Source: Pseudomonas mangiferae | Lineage (GTDB): Bacteria > Pseudomonadota > Gammaproteobacteria > Pseudomonadales > Pseudomonadaceae | Direction: 5' to 3' | DNA: 64,000 nucleotides | Assembly (NCBI RefSeq): GCF_007109405.1 | Contig: NZ_VJOY01000009.1 | Location: forward strand, 1-64,000 | Program-made: the position numbers and the translations under genes | Notes under the pieces: generated by a model | Databases searched by the model: none | Seen by the model: the letters and a program-made list of their open reading frames with translations, nothing else | Told to the model about the DNA's origin: nothing | Part shown: positions 39,421 through 50,496 of the stretch, in pieces | How positions within the stretch are numbered: position 1 is the stretch's first letter | Layout: each line of letters starts with the position of its first letter

Positions 39421-40578
39421 ATGATCATCTCGGCCTCTACCGACTACCGCGCCGCTGCGCAGCGCAAGCTGCCGCCGTTCCTGTTCCACTACATCGACGG
39501 CGGCGCCTACGCCGAGTACACCCTGCGCCGCAACGTCGAGGACCTGGCCGGCATCGCTTTGCGCCAGCGGGTGCTGCGCAACATGTCGGAGCTGAGCCTG
39601 CAGACCCGGCTGTTCGACGAGATCCTGTCGATGCCGGTGGCCCTGGCCCCGGTAGGCCTGACCGGCATGTACGCCCGTCGCGGCGAGGTGCAGGCGGCCA
39701 GAGCGGCGGCGGCCAAGGGGATTCCCTTCACCCTGTCCACCGTCTCGGTCTGCCCCATTGAGGAAGTGGCCCCCGCCATCGACCGGCCCATGTGGTTCCA
39801 GCTCTACGTGCTCAAGGACCGCGGCTTCATGCGCAACGCCCTGGAGCGGGCCAAGGCCGCCGGGGTGACCACCCTGGTGTTCACCGTGGACATGCCCACC
39901 CCCGGTGCCCGCTACCGCGACGCGCATTCCGGCATGAGTGGCCCGAATGCCGCCATGCGCCGCATGCTGCAGGCGATGACACATCCGGCCTGGGCCTGGG
40001 ATGTGGGCCTGCTGGGGCGCCCCCACGACCTGGGCAACATCTCCACCTACCGCGGCAACCCCACTGGCCTCGAGGACTACATTGGCTGGCTGGCGACCAA
40101 CTTCGACCCGTCCATTTCCTGGAAGGATCTGGAGTGGATCCGCGACTTCTGGCAGGGGCCGATGGTCATCAAGGGCATCCTCGACCCCGAGGACGCCCGG
40201 GACGCGGTGAAATTCGGCGCCGACGGCATCGTGGTCTCCAACCACGGCGGCCGCCAGCTGGACGGCGTGCTGTCCAGCGCCCGGGCGCTGCCGGCCATCG
40301 CCGACGCGGTGAAGGGCGACCTGAAGATCCTCGCTGACTCGGGCATCCGCACCGGCCTGGACGTGGTGCGGATGATCGCCCTGGGCGCCGATACCGTGCT
40401 GCTGGGCCGTGCGTTCGTCTACGCCCTGGCTGCGGCCGGCGGCGCCGGCGTGGCCAACCTGCTGGACCTGATCGAGAAGGAAATGCGCGTGGCCATGGTG
40501 CTCACCGGCGCCAAGTCCATCGCCGAGATCAGCGCCGAATCGCTGGTCCGCGAACTGCCCGTCGCCCAGCCCGCCTAG
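39421..40578 (+). CDS. lldD: L-lactate dehydrogenase (FMN, quinone-linked)
   Basis: A 385-residue FMN-dependent alpha-hydroxyacid dehydrogenase at the inner membrane that oxidises L-lactate to pyruvate. It begins [20 protein letters not shown] and has [17 protein letters not shown], catalytic His in [13 protein letters not shown], and the phosphate loop [20 protein letters not shown]. The start at 39421 restores family length; the frame is open 31 codons upstream. Confidence 0.97.
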   Translation: MIISASTDYRAAAQRKLPPFLFHYIDGGAYAEYTLRRNVEDLAGIALRQRVLRNMSELSLQTRLFDEILSMPVALAPVGLTGMYARRGEVQAARAAAAKGIPFTLSTVSVCPIEEVAPAIDRPMWFQLYVLKDRGFMRNALERAKAAGVTTLVFTVDMPTPGARYRDAHSGMSGPNAAMRRMLQAMTHPAWAWDVGLLGRPHDLGNISTYRGNPTGLEDYIGWLATNFDPSISWKDLEWIRDFWQGPMVIKGILDPEDARDAVKFGADGIVVSNHGGRQLDGVLSSARALPAIADAVKGDLKILADSGIRTGLDVVRMIALGADTVLLGRAFVYALAAAGGAGVANLLDLIEKEMRVAMVLTGAKSIAEISAESLVRELPVAQPA

Positions 40579-40646
40579 GGCGACCCGAGACACCCCCGAC
40601 GGGCCGCTCGAACGGCCCGCGGCAACCGATGATGACTGGAGCCCGC

Positions 40647-43469
<2,823 letters not shown>

Positions 43470-43603
43470 ACCCTCGCCGACGCACGGAAGTCCATTCCAG
43501 TAAGCCCGCCCATGCGGCGGGCCCATTCGACTCGGAGGTTTGCGTGCCCTCAGTCCACCGAGAGGACATCCGAGAGCCTGAGGATGAAAAGAGGATCCAT
43601 GCG

Positions 43604-43882
43604 ATGAAACGTACCGCCCTGCTGATCACCGCCGCGTTGATGGTTTCCCCGGTCTTCGCCGCCGAAGACCTGTGCCGCGTCAACCTGCAGAAGATCGAAG
43701 ACAACAAGGCCACCAACCCGATCCTGGGTGACCCGCTCAAGCAACAGGTCGCCGATCTGGAAAGCGAGGCCAAGAAATACCAGGCCGCCGGCGACCTGGA
43801 GAAATGCGCCAGCTCCGCTCAGCAAGCGCTGACCCTGCTGGAGAAGCAGAACACCGAGGGCGGTGGCGAAGGGACCCAGTAA
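43604..43882 (+). CDS. Small secreted protein, function unknown
   Basis: A 92-residue protein with a signal peptide (residues 1-20, cleavage after VFAA). The mature part is helical and charged with two cysteines (EDLCRVN and LEKCASSAQQA) and a glycine-rich tail. Similar small periplasmic proteins occur in Pseudomonas without known function. A GAGG lies 9 bases upstream. It is followed by a strong terminator, ending the lactate region. Confidence 0.75.
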   Translation: MKRTALLITAALMVSPVFAAEDLCRVNLQKIEDNKATNPILGDPLKQQVADLESEAKKYQAAGDLEKCASSAQQALTLLEKQNTEGGGEGTQ

Positions 43883-43911
43883 TCGGTTCGTTCGACCCTG
43901 CATTCCCGGTT

Positions 43912-43948
43912 ATGAAAAAGGCCAGCCCCTCAGGCTGGCCTTTTTCAT
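43912..43948 (+). terminator. Terminator after the small secreted protein gene
   Basis: A 16-bp perfect stem ATGAAAAAGGCCAGCC / GGCTGGCCTTTTTCAT with a 5-base loop and A/T flanks, able to act on both strands. Confidence 0.92.
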
Positions 43949-44276
43949 TGGGCCGTTTTTTTAAAAAACCGAGCCTGACGGCAATAACGACCGCGAAGCT
44001 GTTCGAGCGGGTTAGCCCTTTCCCCGCGCGCCTCGACTCCAATCCCAATCGCCCAGATCAGGCCCGACGTGCCGCTTGGTCTCCCAGCACATGGAGCAAG
44101 GCGAAAACGCCGGTCGAGTCGAGGCACAGCCGCACCAGGCGCACATCGCTCCGCCGCGCTACGCCAGTGGTCGATGAAGCCACCGCCCATCACGCACCGC
44201 TCGCACGACCTCGACAGTGGGAAGCACGCCCATGTGCGACCGACCCCTCAGGCGAAGCCAACGGGCCTCCCTGCCC
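43949..44276. other. Intergenic stretch without recognised gene
   Basis: 328 bases between the terminator and the histidine kinase stop. A T7/A6 run pair at 43960-43972 is followed by GC-rich sequence. Reading frames here lack start signals or recognisable motifs. I see no RNA gene. Confidence 0.5.
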
Positions 44277-47186
44277 TCACCAGGCGCTACCCAGCAGCGA
44301 CAGCACCAGGCGTCGTATCTGGGCGTGGTCCACCGGCTTGCTCAGGCAGGCGGTGGCGCCCCGCTCCCGGGCCTCGGCGAAGATGTCCTGGGACAGGCTC
44401 GAACCGATGACCACCACCGGGATCGACTGGGTGCGCGGCTCCTGGCGCAACCCGTCCAGCAGCGCCAGCGCATCGCCATCCAGCAGGTCCAGGTCCAGCA
44501 GCACCAGGTCCGGCGTCAACAGCTGGAGTTCGGTACGGGCGCGGGTGGCACCATCCACGGCGTGCACGTTCACCTGCTCCCGCAGACCCTCCCGCAGGGA
44601 CTGGGCGCAGGCCAGGCCCGGCTCGACGCACAGCAGGTCGGGCAGGCGCTCCGGCCGCAGGGCGCCGGCCTCGTCGGGTTCCGGGCGCGCCGCGCCCGGC
44701 AGCTCGATCCAGAAACGGCTGCCCACGTGGGCGGTGCTGCTGTAGCCCATCTCGCCGCCCATCAGGTCCGCCAGCTCCCGGCAGAGCACCAGGCCGATGC
44801 CGGTACCCGGGATGGTGGAGTTCTCTCGCCCGAGGCGCTGGAACGGCTGGAACAGTTGGGCCTGCTGCTCGGCGCTGAGGCCGCTGCCGGTGTCCTCCAC
44901 CCACAGGCGCACGCCGCTGGGTCGCAGCTCGTAGCCCAGCCGCACCAGCCCCTGCGGGCTGTTGTACTTGATGGCGTTGGACAGCAGGTTCAGTACCACC
45001 TGGCGCAGGCGGCGGGCATCGGCCAGGACGTACAGCGGCGGCTCCGGCAGCTCGGTCATCTGCAGGTCGAGCTGGCGCGACTGCAACTCCGGCTGGATCA
45101 GCTCGGCGCAGCCGCTGAGCACCGCGCCGATGTCCACCGGCTCCAGCTGCAGCTTCTGCCGGCGGTTCTCGATGCTCGACAGATCGAGGATATCGTCCAC
45201 CAGCGAAGTCAGGTGGCGGCTGGCCTTGACGATCTCCCGGGCGTATTCCAGCTCCACGCACTCCGCCTGGGGATCGTGCTCCTCGGCCTCCAGGGCGATG
45301 AGCTGGGCGAAGCCGTGGATGGCGTTGAGCGGCGTACGCAGCTCGTGGCTCATGCTGGAGAGGAAGCGGCTCTTCGCCTGGCTGGCGGCCTGGGCCTCGC
45401 GGGTCGCGCGGCGCAGTTCTTCCTCCACCTGCTTCAGGCGTGTGATGTCCACGTGGGTGCCGGCCACCCGCAGCGCCCGGCCGTAGGCATCCCGCTCCAG
45501 CACCTTGCCGCGGCTCAGCAGCCAGGCATAGCGGCCCTGGGCGTCGGCGAAGCGGTATTCCACGTCGAAGTTGCCGTCGCTGCTCTCCATGAACAGCTGC
45601 CGCAGGCGACGCACCCGGTCCAGGTCGTCCGGGTGCACCCGCTGGTTGAAGTCATTGAAGGTCAGGGTATCGCTGCCCAGGCCGAAGCGCTTGACGAAGC
45701 GCCCGCTGATCTTGAACGCCAGGGTGTTGGCGTCCACCTCCCAGATACTCTCGGTGGTGCTCTCCAGCACCAGTTCCAGGCTGCGTTGCGCCTCGTGCCG
45801 CTTCAGCTCGCTGGCTTCGAGCTGCGCACCCGCCAGTTGCACCGCCTCGGCCATGCTGCTCAGTTCATTGATCCGGGTCTGCGGCGCCACCGGCCGGTAC
45901 TGCCCCTCGCCGATCTGCCGCATCATTTCCACGATCCCGGCGATGGGGTGGGCCAAGGCATCGCTCAGGTGGCGCGAGCGCGCCCACATCCAGGCGAAGA
46001 ACAGCGCATAGAACAGCACCAGGCCGGCGATCAGCACATAGCCGATCTGCTGGTAGCGCAGCGCCAGGGTGTTGGTCTCGTGGAAGATGTCCGCCTCGTC
46101 CACCACCATCAGCAGGCGCCAGCCGGTCTGAGGAATTTCGCTCCAGGCCACCAGTTGCTTGCGCCCGCCGAGCATCACTTCCTGCACATTGTTGTCGCGC
46201 TTGGCGGCCATCGCCTGCAGCAAGGGCTGCATACCCTGGCGCCGGCCCAGGTTGAAGTCCTCGGGCTTGAGCACTTCGCGGCGCACCGCCTCGGCGTAGG
46301 AATAACTGGTCAGCTCCCGCAGCGCGAAGTCCTGCTCGCCCGCCTCCGGCAGGGCCATGATGTTGTTGTCCCGGCTCACCAGCATCGCGTAGCCCTGCCA
46401 GGGCACCGCCAGGTGGCTGATCTCGCTGAGCATCTGCCCGACGGTCAGGTCGAGGCCGGCCACGCCTTCGAGAAAGTCGCCGCGGTAGATCGGCGCGATG
46501 GCCGACATCATCCAGCCCTGGCCGGCCGGATCGAGATAGACGTCGGTCCAGACCAGGGAACGCTGCGGGTTGTGCTGGGCGTCAGCGAGATAATAGAAGT
46601 TGTAGTTCGGTATCACCATGTCGTGGGGATACTGTTCCAGCGGCGCGAAGAACGGGTAGATGCGGTTGTAGCTGTCCCAGCTGTTGTAATACACCGCCGC
46701 CACCAGCGGGTTGGCCGTGCGGATCGAGCGCATCAGCGGGTCCACCTGGGATAGGCGCATGGCCTTGGCGTGGTCCTGCTGGTCCAGGGGTGTGCTGTTG
46801 GAATAGAAGGAGGCGGCACGGCCGTCGTCGCTGCGGCTGTAGAACACGCCGTCCGGGCTCTGGGTATGGCGGTAACGCTCGGTCTCGTCAGGCTCGAAAC
46901 GATGATCCGCCAGGGCCGTGGCGGTGGCATCGCGGTAGATGCGCAGCTGCGCCTCGATGCTCGCCAGCCGCCCGGCGATCACCTGGCCTTCCCGATGCAC
47001 GGCACCGGCCAGGTCCTGCACGGCGTTGCGCTGCAGGTACTCCAGCTGGGCGTCGCGGATCGCGCCGTTGCTCAGCAGGTAGACGGCGATCAGCACCGAT
47101 TCCACCAGCACCAAGGGAATCAGCGCACTCTGAACGAAGGCACGCCAGATCCATTGACGCAAAGCTTTACCCGACTTGCGCGGCAT
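44277..47186 (-). CDS. Membrane hybrid sensor histidine kinase with receiver domain
   Basis: A 969-residue protein. TM1 is at ~17-39, a periplasmic Cache-type sensor at ~40-380 (VWTDVYLDPAGQGWMMSAI), TM2 at ~382-402, a HAMP-like linker, and PAS/PAC at ~468-585. HisKA has phospho-acceptor His614 (SMSHELRTPLNA). The ATPase domain shows NLLSNAIKYN, DTGSG and GTGIGL. The C-terminal receiver has Asp898 and Lys950, but its acidic pocket reads CVEPG instead of VDD/VED. Start MPRKSGK at 47186. No separate response regulator is adjacent; ligand unknown. Confidence 0.9.
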   Translation of the reverse strand: MPRKSGKALRQWIWRAFVQSALIPLVLVESVLIAVYLLSNGAIRDAQLEYLQRNAVQDLAGAVHREGQVIAGRLASIEAQLRIYRDATATALADHRFEPDETERYRHTQSPDGVFYSRSDDGRAASFYSNSTPLDQQDHAKAMRLSQVDPLMRSIRTANPLVAAVYYNSWDSYNRIYPFFAPLEQYPHDMVIPNYNFYYLADAQHNPQRSLVWTDVYLDPAGQGWMMSAIAPIYRGDFLEGVAGLDLTVGQMLSEISHLAVPWQGYAMLVSRDNNIMALPEAGEQDFALRELTSYSYAEAVRREVLKPEDFNLGRRQGMQPLLQAMAAKRDNNVQEVMLGGRKQLVAWSEIPQTGWRLLMVVDEADIFHETNTLALRYQQIGYVLIAGLVLFYALFFAWMWARSRHLSDALAHPIAGIVEMMRQIGEGQYRPVAPQTRINELSSMAEAVQLAGAQLEASELKRHEAQRSLELVLESTTESIWEVDANTLAFKISGRFVKRFGLGSDTLTFNDFNQRVHPDDLDRVRRLRQLFMESSDGNFDVEYRFADAQGRYAWLLSRGKVLERDAYGRALRVAGTHVDITRLKQVEEELRRATREAQAASQAKSRFLSSMSHELRTPLNAIHGFAQLIALEAEEHDPQAECVELEYAREIVKASRHLTSLVDDILDLSSIENRRQKLQLEPVDIGAVLSGCAELIQPELQSRQLDLQMTELPEPPLYVLADARRLRQVVLNLLSNAIKYNSPQGLVRLGYELRPSGVRLWVEDTGSGLSAEQQAQLFQPFQRLGRENSTIPGTGIGLVLCRELADLMGGEMGYSSTAHVGSRFWIELPGAARPEPDEAGALRPERLPDLLCVEPGLACAQSLREGLREQVNVHAVDGATRARTELQLLTPDLVLLDLDLLDGDALALLDGLRQEPRTQSIPVVVIGSSLSQDIFAEARERGATACLSKPVDHAQIRRLVLSLLGSAW

Positions 47187-47254
47187 CGAAAACGCTCCCC
47201 AAGGGCTCGCGAAACAGACCGCAATCATATAGACCAGCGCGGGGAAAGGCAGGG

Positions 47255-47283
47255 TCGACGTCAGCCTCTCCTTTCGGTACACT
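47255..47283 (+). promoter_or_regulatory. Candidate ssrA promoter
   Basis: TCGACG (47255-47260) and TACACT (47278-47283), 17 bases apart, lie 33 bases before the mature tmRNA 5' end, consistent with a short precursor trimmed by RNase P. Confidence 0.55.
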
Positions 47284-47315
47284 CGGGACCGATACGGCCG
47301 GAAAAGCCGTGTCGC

Positions 47316-47673
47316 GGGGCCGATCAGGATTCGACGCCGGTAACAAAACTTGAGGGGCATGCCGAGCTGGTAGCAGAACTCGTAAATTAGCTGCTGCAAA
47401 CTTATAGTTGCCAACGACGACAACTACGCTCTAGCAGCCTAAGTGCCGCTAGCTGACCCTAGGGGATGCCTGTAAACCCGAAGATCTGGTCAGTCATATA
47501 GAACAGGATCGCCGCCAAGTTCGCTGTAGACGTAACGGCTAAAACTCATACAGCTCGCTCCAAGCGCCCTGCCACTCGGGCCGCGAGGAGTTAACTCAAT
47601 AGAGATGGCTATGCATGTAGAACCAATAGCGGAGAGCTGGCGGACGGGGGTTCAAATCCCCCCGGCTCCACCA
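47316..47673 (+). ncRNA. ssrA: Transfer-messenger RNA (tmRNA)
   Basis: 358 bases. The 5' GGGGCCG pairs with 3' CGGCTCC before the encoded CCA, and a T-arm (GGGGGTTCAAATCCCCCC) precedes the 3' end. The tag ORF at 47410-47442 encodes ANDDNYALAA and a TAA stop, the Pseudomonas proteolysis tag. With SmpB it frees stalled ribosomes and marks products for ClpXP/FtsH. Its 3' end is a favoured integration site for islands; mobile-element debris follows directly. Confidence 0.98.
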
Positions 47674-47676
47674 AAT

Positions 47677-47711
47677 AAACCCCTAATTTTCCTAGCGAAA
47701 ATCAGGGGTTT
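47677..47711 (+). terminator. Terminator of ssrA
   Basis: AAACCCCT (47677-47684) pairs with AGGGGTTT (47704-47711), extended inside by ATTTT/AAAAT with one mismatch, and a T run follows. It begins 4 bases after the tmRNA CCA. Confidence 0.9.
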
Positions 47712-47733
47712 TTCTTTGGGTGTCGAAAAATCG

Positions 47734-47873
47734 TTTGGCGATGGACGGCTGCTGTATATCCAACACCTCCGCCAGCATTTTCCTGTGACAGCCCACGGGC
47801 CTGACGAAGCTCATTCAGGGGCATTTCTGCGAGCAGCTCTTGGGCTTTGGCTTTTACCTTGGCCAGATGGAAG
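47734..47873 (-). pseudogene. HigA-like XRE antitoxin fragment
   Basis: Minus-strand codons read AKVKAKAQELLAEMPLNEL, then RQARGLSQ. After a one-base shift, KMLAEVLDIQQPSIAK follows. Together these are the helix-turn-helix of HigA-type antitoxins. The match stops abruptly at 47734 on the ssrA side and near 47870 on the integrase side, so both ends of the gene are lost, and there is a frameshift inside. No toxin gene is found nearby. Confidence 0.65.
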
Positions 47874-48713
47874 CCTTTGCCGACTGGTGCCGCTCCGAGC
47901 AAGGCCCGGGCATCAACGATGCAGGGCAGGTCGACAGGCAAACCCTGCTCGATCACGTCAAGCACCTGCAACAGAAAGTGAGCCAGCGCGACTTGGCCAT
48001 TGCCACCGCGTAGAACCGGCTTTCCAACGTGAACCGCACCCTGGAGACGATACATGGTGATCGTCAGGTCAGGCTATCCAGCCCGAGCCAGGCGCTGTGC
48101 ATGCAGGTTGAACGGTAAGAACCGAGCCGCCGATAGGCCAGGATCGTGAGCAACTGCGACCATTACTCCAGGCACTGGATGATCAACAGCAACAGCGTGT
48201 CAGCGCCATTCTGATGCTAGCCCGTGAGACCGGCATGCGCCTTCGCGAAGCGATCCTTGCCGACCTGCCCCGCTTGTTTCGCGAGGCGGATCGACACGGG
48301 GCGATCAATATTCAGGATGGCACCAAGGGCGGTCGATCAGGGCCTACGCGCCGCGCTGGATCACCGTGACGGATTAGGTTAGAGAAGCACTCAGTGCTGC
48401 ATGCCCGAGCCTCCCCCACTGGCAGACGCAACTTGCTGAGCCGCGACGAGGAATACAAAACCTTCCTGCAGCAGACCGTAAGCCGGCCCGAGAAACCCTG
48501 CACGCCCATGAACTGAAAGGGTTTCGCGAGCTACGGGCGGCCTATGCCTGCGAACGTTACGAGCAACTCACAAGCTACGCCGCCCCGGTAAATGGTGGCG
48601 ATGGCTATCAGCAAAATCGCGACCTCGATCGCGCTGCCCGCCAACAGATCAGCCTGGAGTTGAGCCACAACCGCATCGACGTCGTCTCGGCCTACATCGG
48701 AGGCAGACGATAA
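47864..48713 (+). pseudogene. Tyrosine recombinase (island integrase), disrupted
   Basis: Segments of one integrase can be read in changing frames. The N-terminal SAM-like part begins at 47864 (QMEAFADWCRSEQG) and meets a TAG at 48011. The catalytic part follows: VSAILMLARETGMRLREAIL (conserved Arg), INIQDGTKGGRSG, APRWITVTD, KGFRELRAAYACERYEQ, and SHNRIDVVSAYIGGRR with the Tyr nucleophile before TAA at 48713. At least three frameshifts and several stops intervene, so it cannot be active. It resembles integrases of Pseudomonas genomic islands and lies behind ssrA, a common attachment target. Confidence 0.85.
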
Positions 48714-48727
48714 GAAAACCCTTCGAC

Positions 48728-48985
48728 ATGGAGCTATTTCTGCAGGGCGTACTGACCGGTTCGCACGCCACACGGCAGCGGCATATCAGGCAGGCGAAGG
48801 TGATGCAGGCGATTCAGAAACGGTTTGGACGAGACAACCCTTGCCGCTGGCAGCCCAAGCATTTCCGATGGTTCGAGCAGTACTATCTGAAAAATTGCAG
48901 CGCGGCGACTAATATTACTACGAACTTACGGTGCGCATCATACAAAGCAGATCAGGTAGGTCTGTACAGGGAGCATAAAAACAGT
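48728..48985 (+). pseudogene. Small integrase-companion gene, frameshifted
   Basis: The reading frame MELFLQGVLTGSHATRQRHI, then RQAKVMQAIQKRFGRD, and HFRWFEQYYLKNCSAAT, resembles the short conserved protein that follows this integrase type. After SAAT the likely continuation YYYELTVRIIQ is in another frame and contains a stop just before it, so the C-terminus is broken. The uninterrupted frame runs to 49132 but its tail is not family-like. It starts 14 bases after the integrase stop. Function unknown. Confidence 0.6.
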
Positions 48986-49238
48986 TCAGCCTCAAATACA
49001 TGTAGTAATCGTGCCCCTTCAGTAAGTACTGCTTACATCAGCAGAGCGCTCCATAAATGGCTGACTGCCATCTCCACTTACATGAGAGTGCCGATCTCGA
49101 ATAGCCGAGTAGTTAATTTTTTTGAAAATTAGTCCATGACTAGCTTATAAATATATAGCGAGCTCAGTTCGGATTGCGAAGTTACGACACCTCAAGCTTG
49201 GCTAAGGGACTGGCTTTAGCCAGTCCCAGTGAGCGAAG
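48986..49238. other. AT-richer accessory stretch, no intact gene
   Basis: About 250 bases of lower GC than the flanks. At 49206-49227 GGGACTGGCT / AGCCAGTCCC forms a perfect 10-bp hairpin next to the broken cassette gene, in the place where its attC would be. Copies of GAAGTTA occur on both sides of this hairpin. Nothing else is recognisable. Confidence 0.45.
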
Positions 49239-49551
49239 TTAGCGCTTCGTGCGATTTTTATACTGCCGAGCATCTGCGCTGTAGCTTGGAGCAAAATTTA
49301 AATTGCGGCTAAGAAAGCACCGGCGGCATTCCATTTTGATTGTGCCGAGAAAGTGGATTACATATCCCATCCACCCAAACTTACCGATGCATAGTTTGGT
49401 TTTTCTACCCCGCTTCTTAGCCTCACGCTCACGAATTCTAATTGCTTTTTCATGGCTGACTTTTATAACACTGGCGCGCAGCCAGCTTGCTGCGGAAATC
49501 AACCCAATAAAAATTGACGTTACTTTTTAAATAAAAAGAAAGAGTTTCCAT
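49239..49551 (-). pseudogene. Decayed integron-cassette membrane protein gene
   Basis: From an ATG at 49551 (METLSFYLK) a one-base shift in an A run leads to VTSIFIGLISAASWLRASVI, then KVSHEKAIRIREREAKKRG. A second shift leads to NYASVSLGGWDM-stop-STFSAQSKWNAAGAFLAAI-stop-ILLQATAQMLGS. This pattern, one N-terminal helix, a basic stretch, GGWDM, SKWN and a C-terminal helix, is that of small membrane proteins often found in gene cassettes. Two frameshifts and two TAA codons make it dead. Confidence 0.6.
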
Positions 49552-49575
49552 GGCTCCGCATTCCTAATGGGCTGT

Positions 49576-49662
49576 GTATAACTTTTAGATAAGGGGCGCT
49601 GCGCTGAGCTTTATCGCGCAGCGTCCAGCCCGAAGGGAGCGGCCTTGACCGCAGTGTTAGGC
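49576..49662 (-). other. attC-like recombination site of the cassette
   Basis: Read on the minus strand the element opens with GCCTAAC, a perfect RYYYAAC core, and closes with GTTATAC, one base off GTTRRRY. Between them lies an imperfect palindrome (GCTGCGC with GCGCAGC innermost). The 161-codon ORF stops on the TAA inside GCCTAAC, as is typical for cassettes. The length of 87 bases is in the usual attC range. Confidence 0.65.
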
Positions 49663-50142
49663 GTTTGCTTTTTTCGATACAGTTGAGTTGTGAATGGCCA
49701 ACATCAAAGATTGGAGAAAACCGATATTTGATTGAGTGCTTCTCCCCTCGTGGAAATAGCGCCATTGCTCAAATACTAATTTGTTGTTTTCTAAAAGCAT
49801 AGAGAAATCTATGTCTTCAGCATCGCCAATAAATTCTAGTGTTTTTGATTCGATTTCTTTTTGAATGTCTGGCGGTAGCTTGCTTAACAATTTGGCTAGG
49901 TCGTGACCGCGTGGAGCCTGATCAACTCCAGTGCTAACTATTAGCGTCTTCAGCCCCATTTCAACGGCAAATGCTGTCCAAGCAGGGAGAGCCATAAATG
50001 CAATTGCTGCATAATCGGCGTTAATTTCAATAGTCACCGAACTGCACGTTTGGTCTTGAATTCTCGCTTTGGTGGCGGCCTCAGCAACTTGTTTTAGTAC
50101 AAGCGCGGAAGCAGTGAAAGTCCTAAAGGTATTCTTAATCAC
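49657..50142 (-). CDS. Integron-cassette ORF, HEPN-like hypothetical protein
   Basis: An intact 161-residue frame of low GC compared with the neighbourhood. It has a helix-rich layout: INADYAAIAFMALPAWTAFA, VEMGLKTLIV, GHDLAKLLSKLPPDI and NNKLVFEQWRYFHEG. The order helix-GHDL-helix-WRYF.E resembles HEPN-type proteins that accompany nucleotidyltransferases or act in defence; the classical RxxxxH RNase motif is not evident. It is oriented away from the intI fragment and stops inside an attC-like site, so it is the first cassette. Function not established. Confidence 0.6.
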   Translation of the reverse strand: MIKNTFRTFTASALVLKQVAEAATKARIQDQTCSSVTIEINADYAAIAFMALPAWTAFAVEMGLKTLIVSTGVDQAPRGHDLAKLLSKLPPDIQKEIESKTLEFIGDAEDIDFSMLLENNKLVFEQWRYFHEGRSTQSNIGFLQSLMLAIHNSTVSKKANA

Positions 50143-50169
50143 AATGAATAATCCGATAGCAAAATGAAT

Positions 50170-50307
50170 GCATAACTATAAATAGAAACCAAGTGGCGGA
50201 GAGCTCCCAGGACGGGCGTGGTGTATAATATTCTTTGTTCCTTTGGCTAACCGTGTTTATGCTGAGGCTTTCAGCGTGCAGATGAGCGTATAAAGGAGTT
50301 ATACACC
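50170..50307 (-). other. Putative attI region
   Basis: Between the first cassette and the intI fragment. On the minus strand GTTATGC (50170-50176), close to GTTRRRY, would be the cassette junction. The region also contains a TATAAT at 50224-50229 and an AAGGAG ribosome-binding site for intI. The attI assignment rests on position between a divergent intI and a cassette. Confidence 0.4.
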
Positions 50308-50496
50308 ATGGATGGGCAGCCCCGGTTACTCGACCAAACGTGGGAGCAAATTCGCCTCCGACACTACTCGATCCTCACGGAGCGTGTCTATTGCAGGTTG
50401 GTTAAGTCGTGCAGCAGGAATAGGTCCGCTGAGGTCGAGGCAGCTCATGCGAATTTCGCAGTGTGTGGCTACGTCTTAACCAGTACTCAGCACTAG
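50308..50496 (+). pseudogene. Integron integrase intI, N-terminal remnant
   Basis: The frame MDGQPRLLDQTWEQIRLRHY, then SILTERVY, matches the start of IntI proteins (RLLDQ-IRLRHYS-RTE-Y). An internal stretch of about 15-20 residues is missing. AEVEAAHANFAVCGYVLTST again fits IntI before a TAG at 50494. The catalytic domain is absent downstream. Divergent orientation to the cassettes is the integron rule. It cannot be functional. Confidence 0.7.

Noticed and set aside
43949-44276. A possible small RNA or short gene in the 328-base gap
   Set aside because: No promoter-terminator pair of its own, no ribosome-binding site and no conserved motif could be identified.
44217-46754. An 845-codon open frame opposite the hybrid histidine kinase
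   Set aside because: Shadow of the kinase; composition biased, no motif.
47702-48055. A 117-codon minus-strand frame as an intact gene
   Set aside because: Only its middle is HigA-like; the N-terminal part is antisense to the integrase pseudogene and the tail is ssrA flanking sequence, so it is a chimera of debris.
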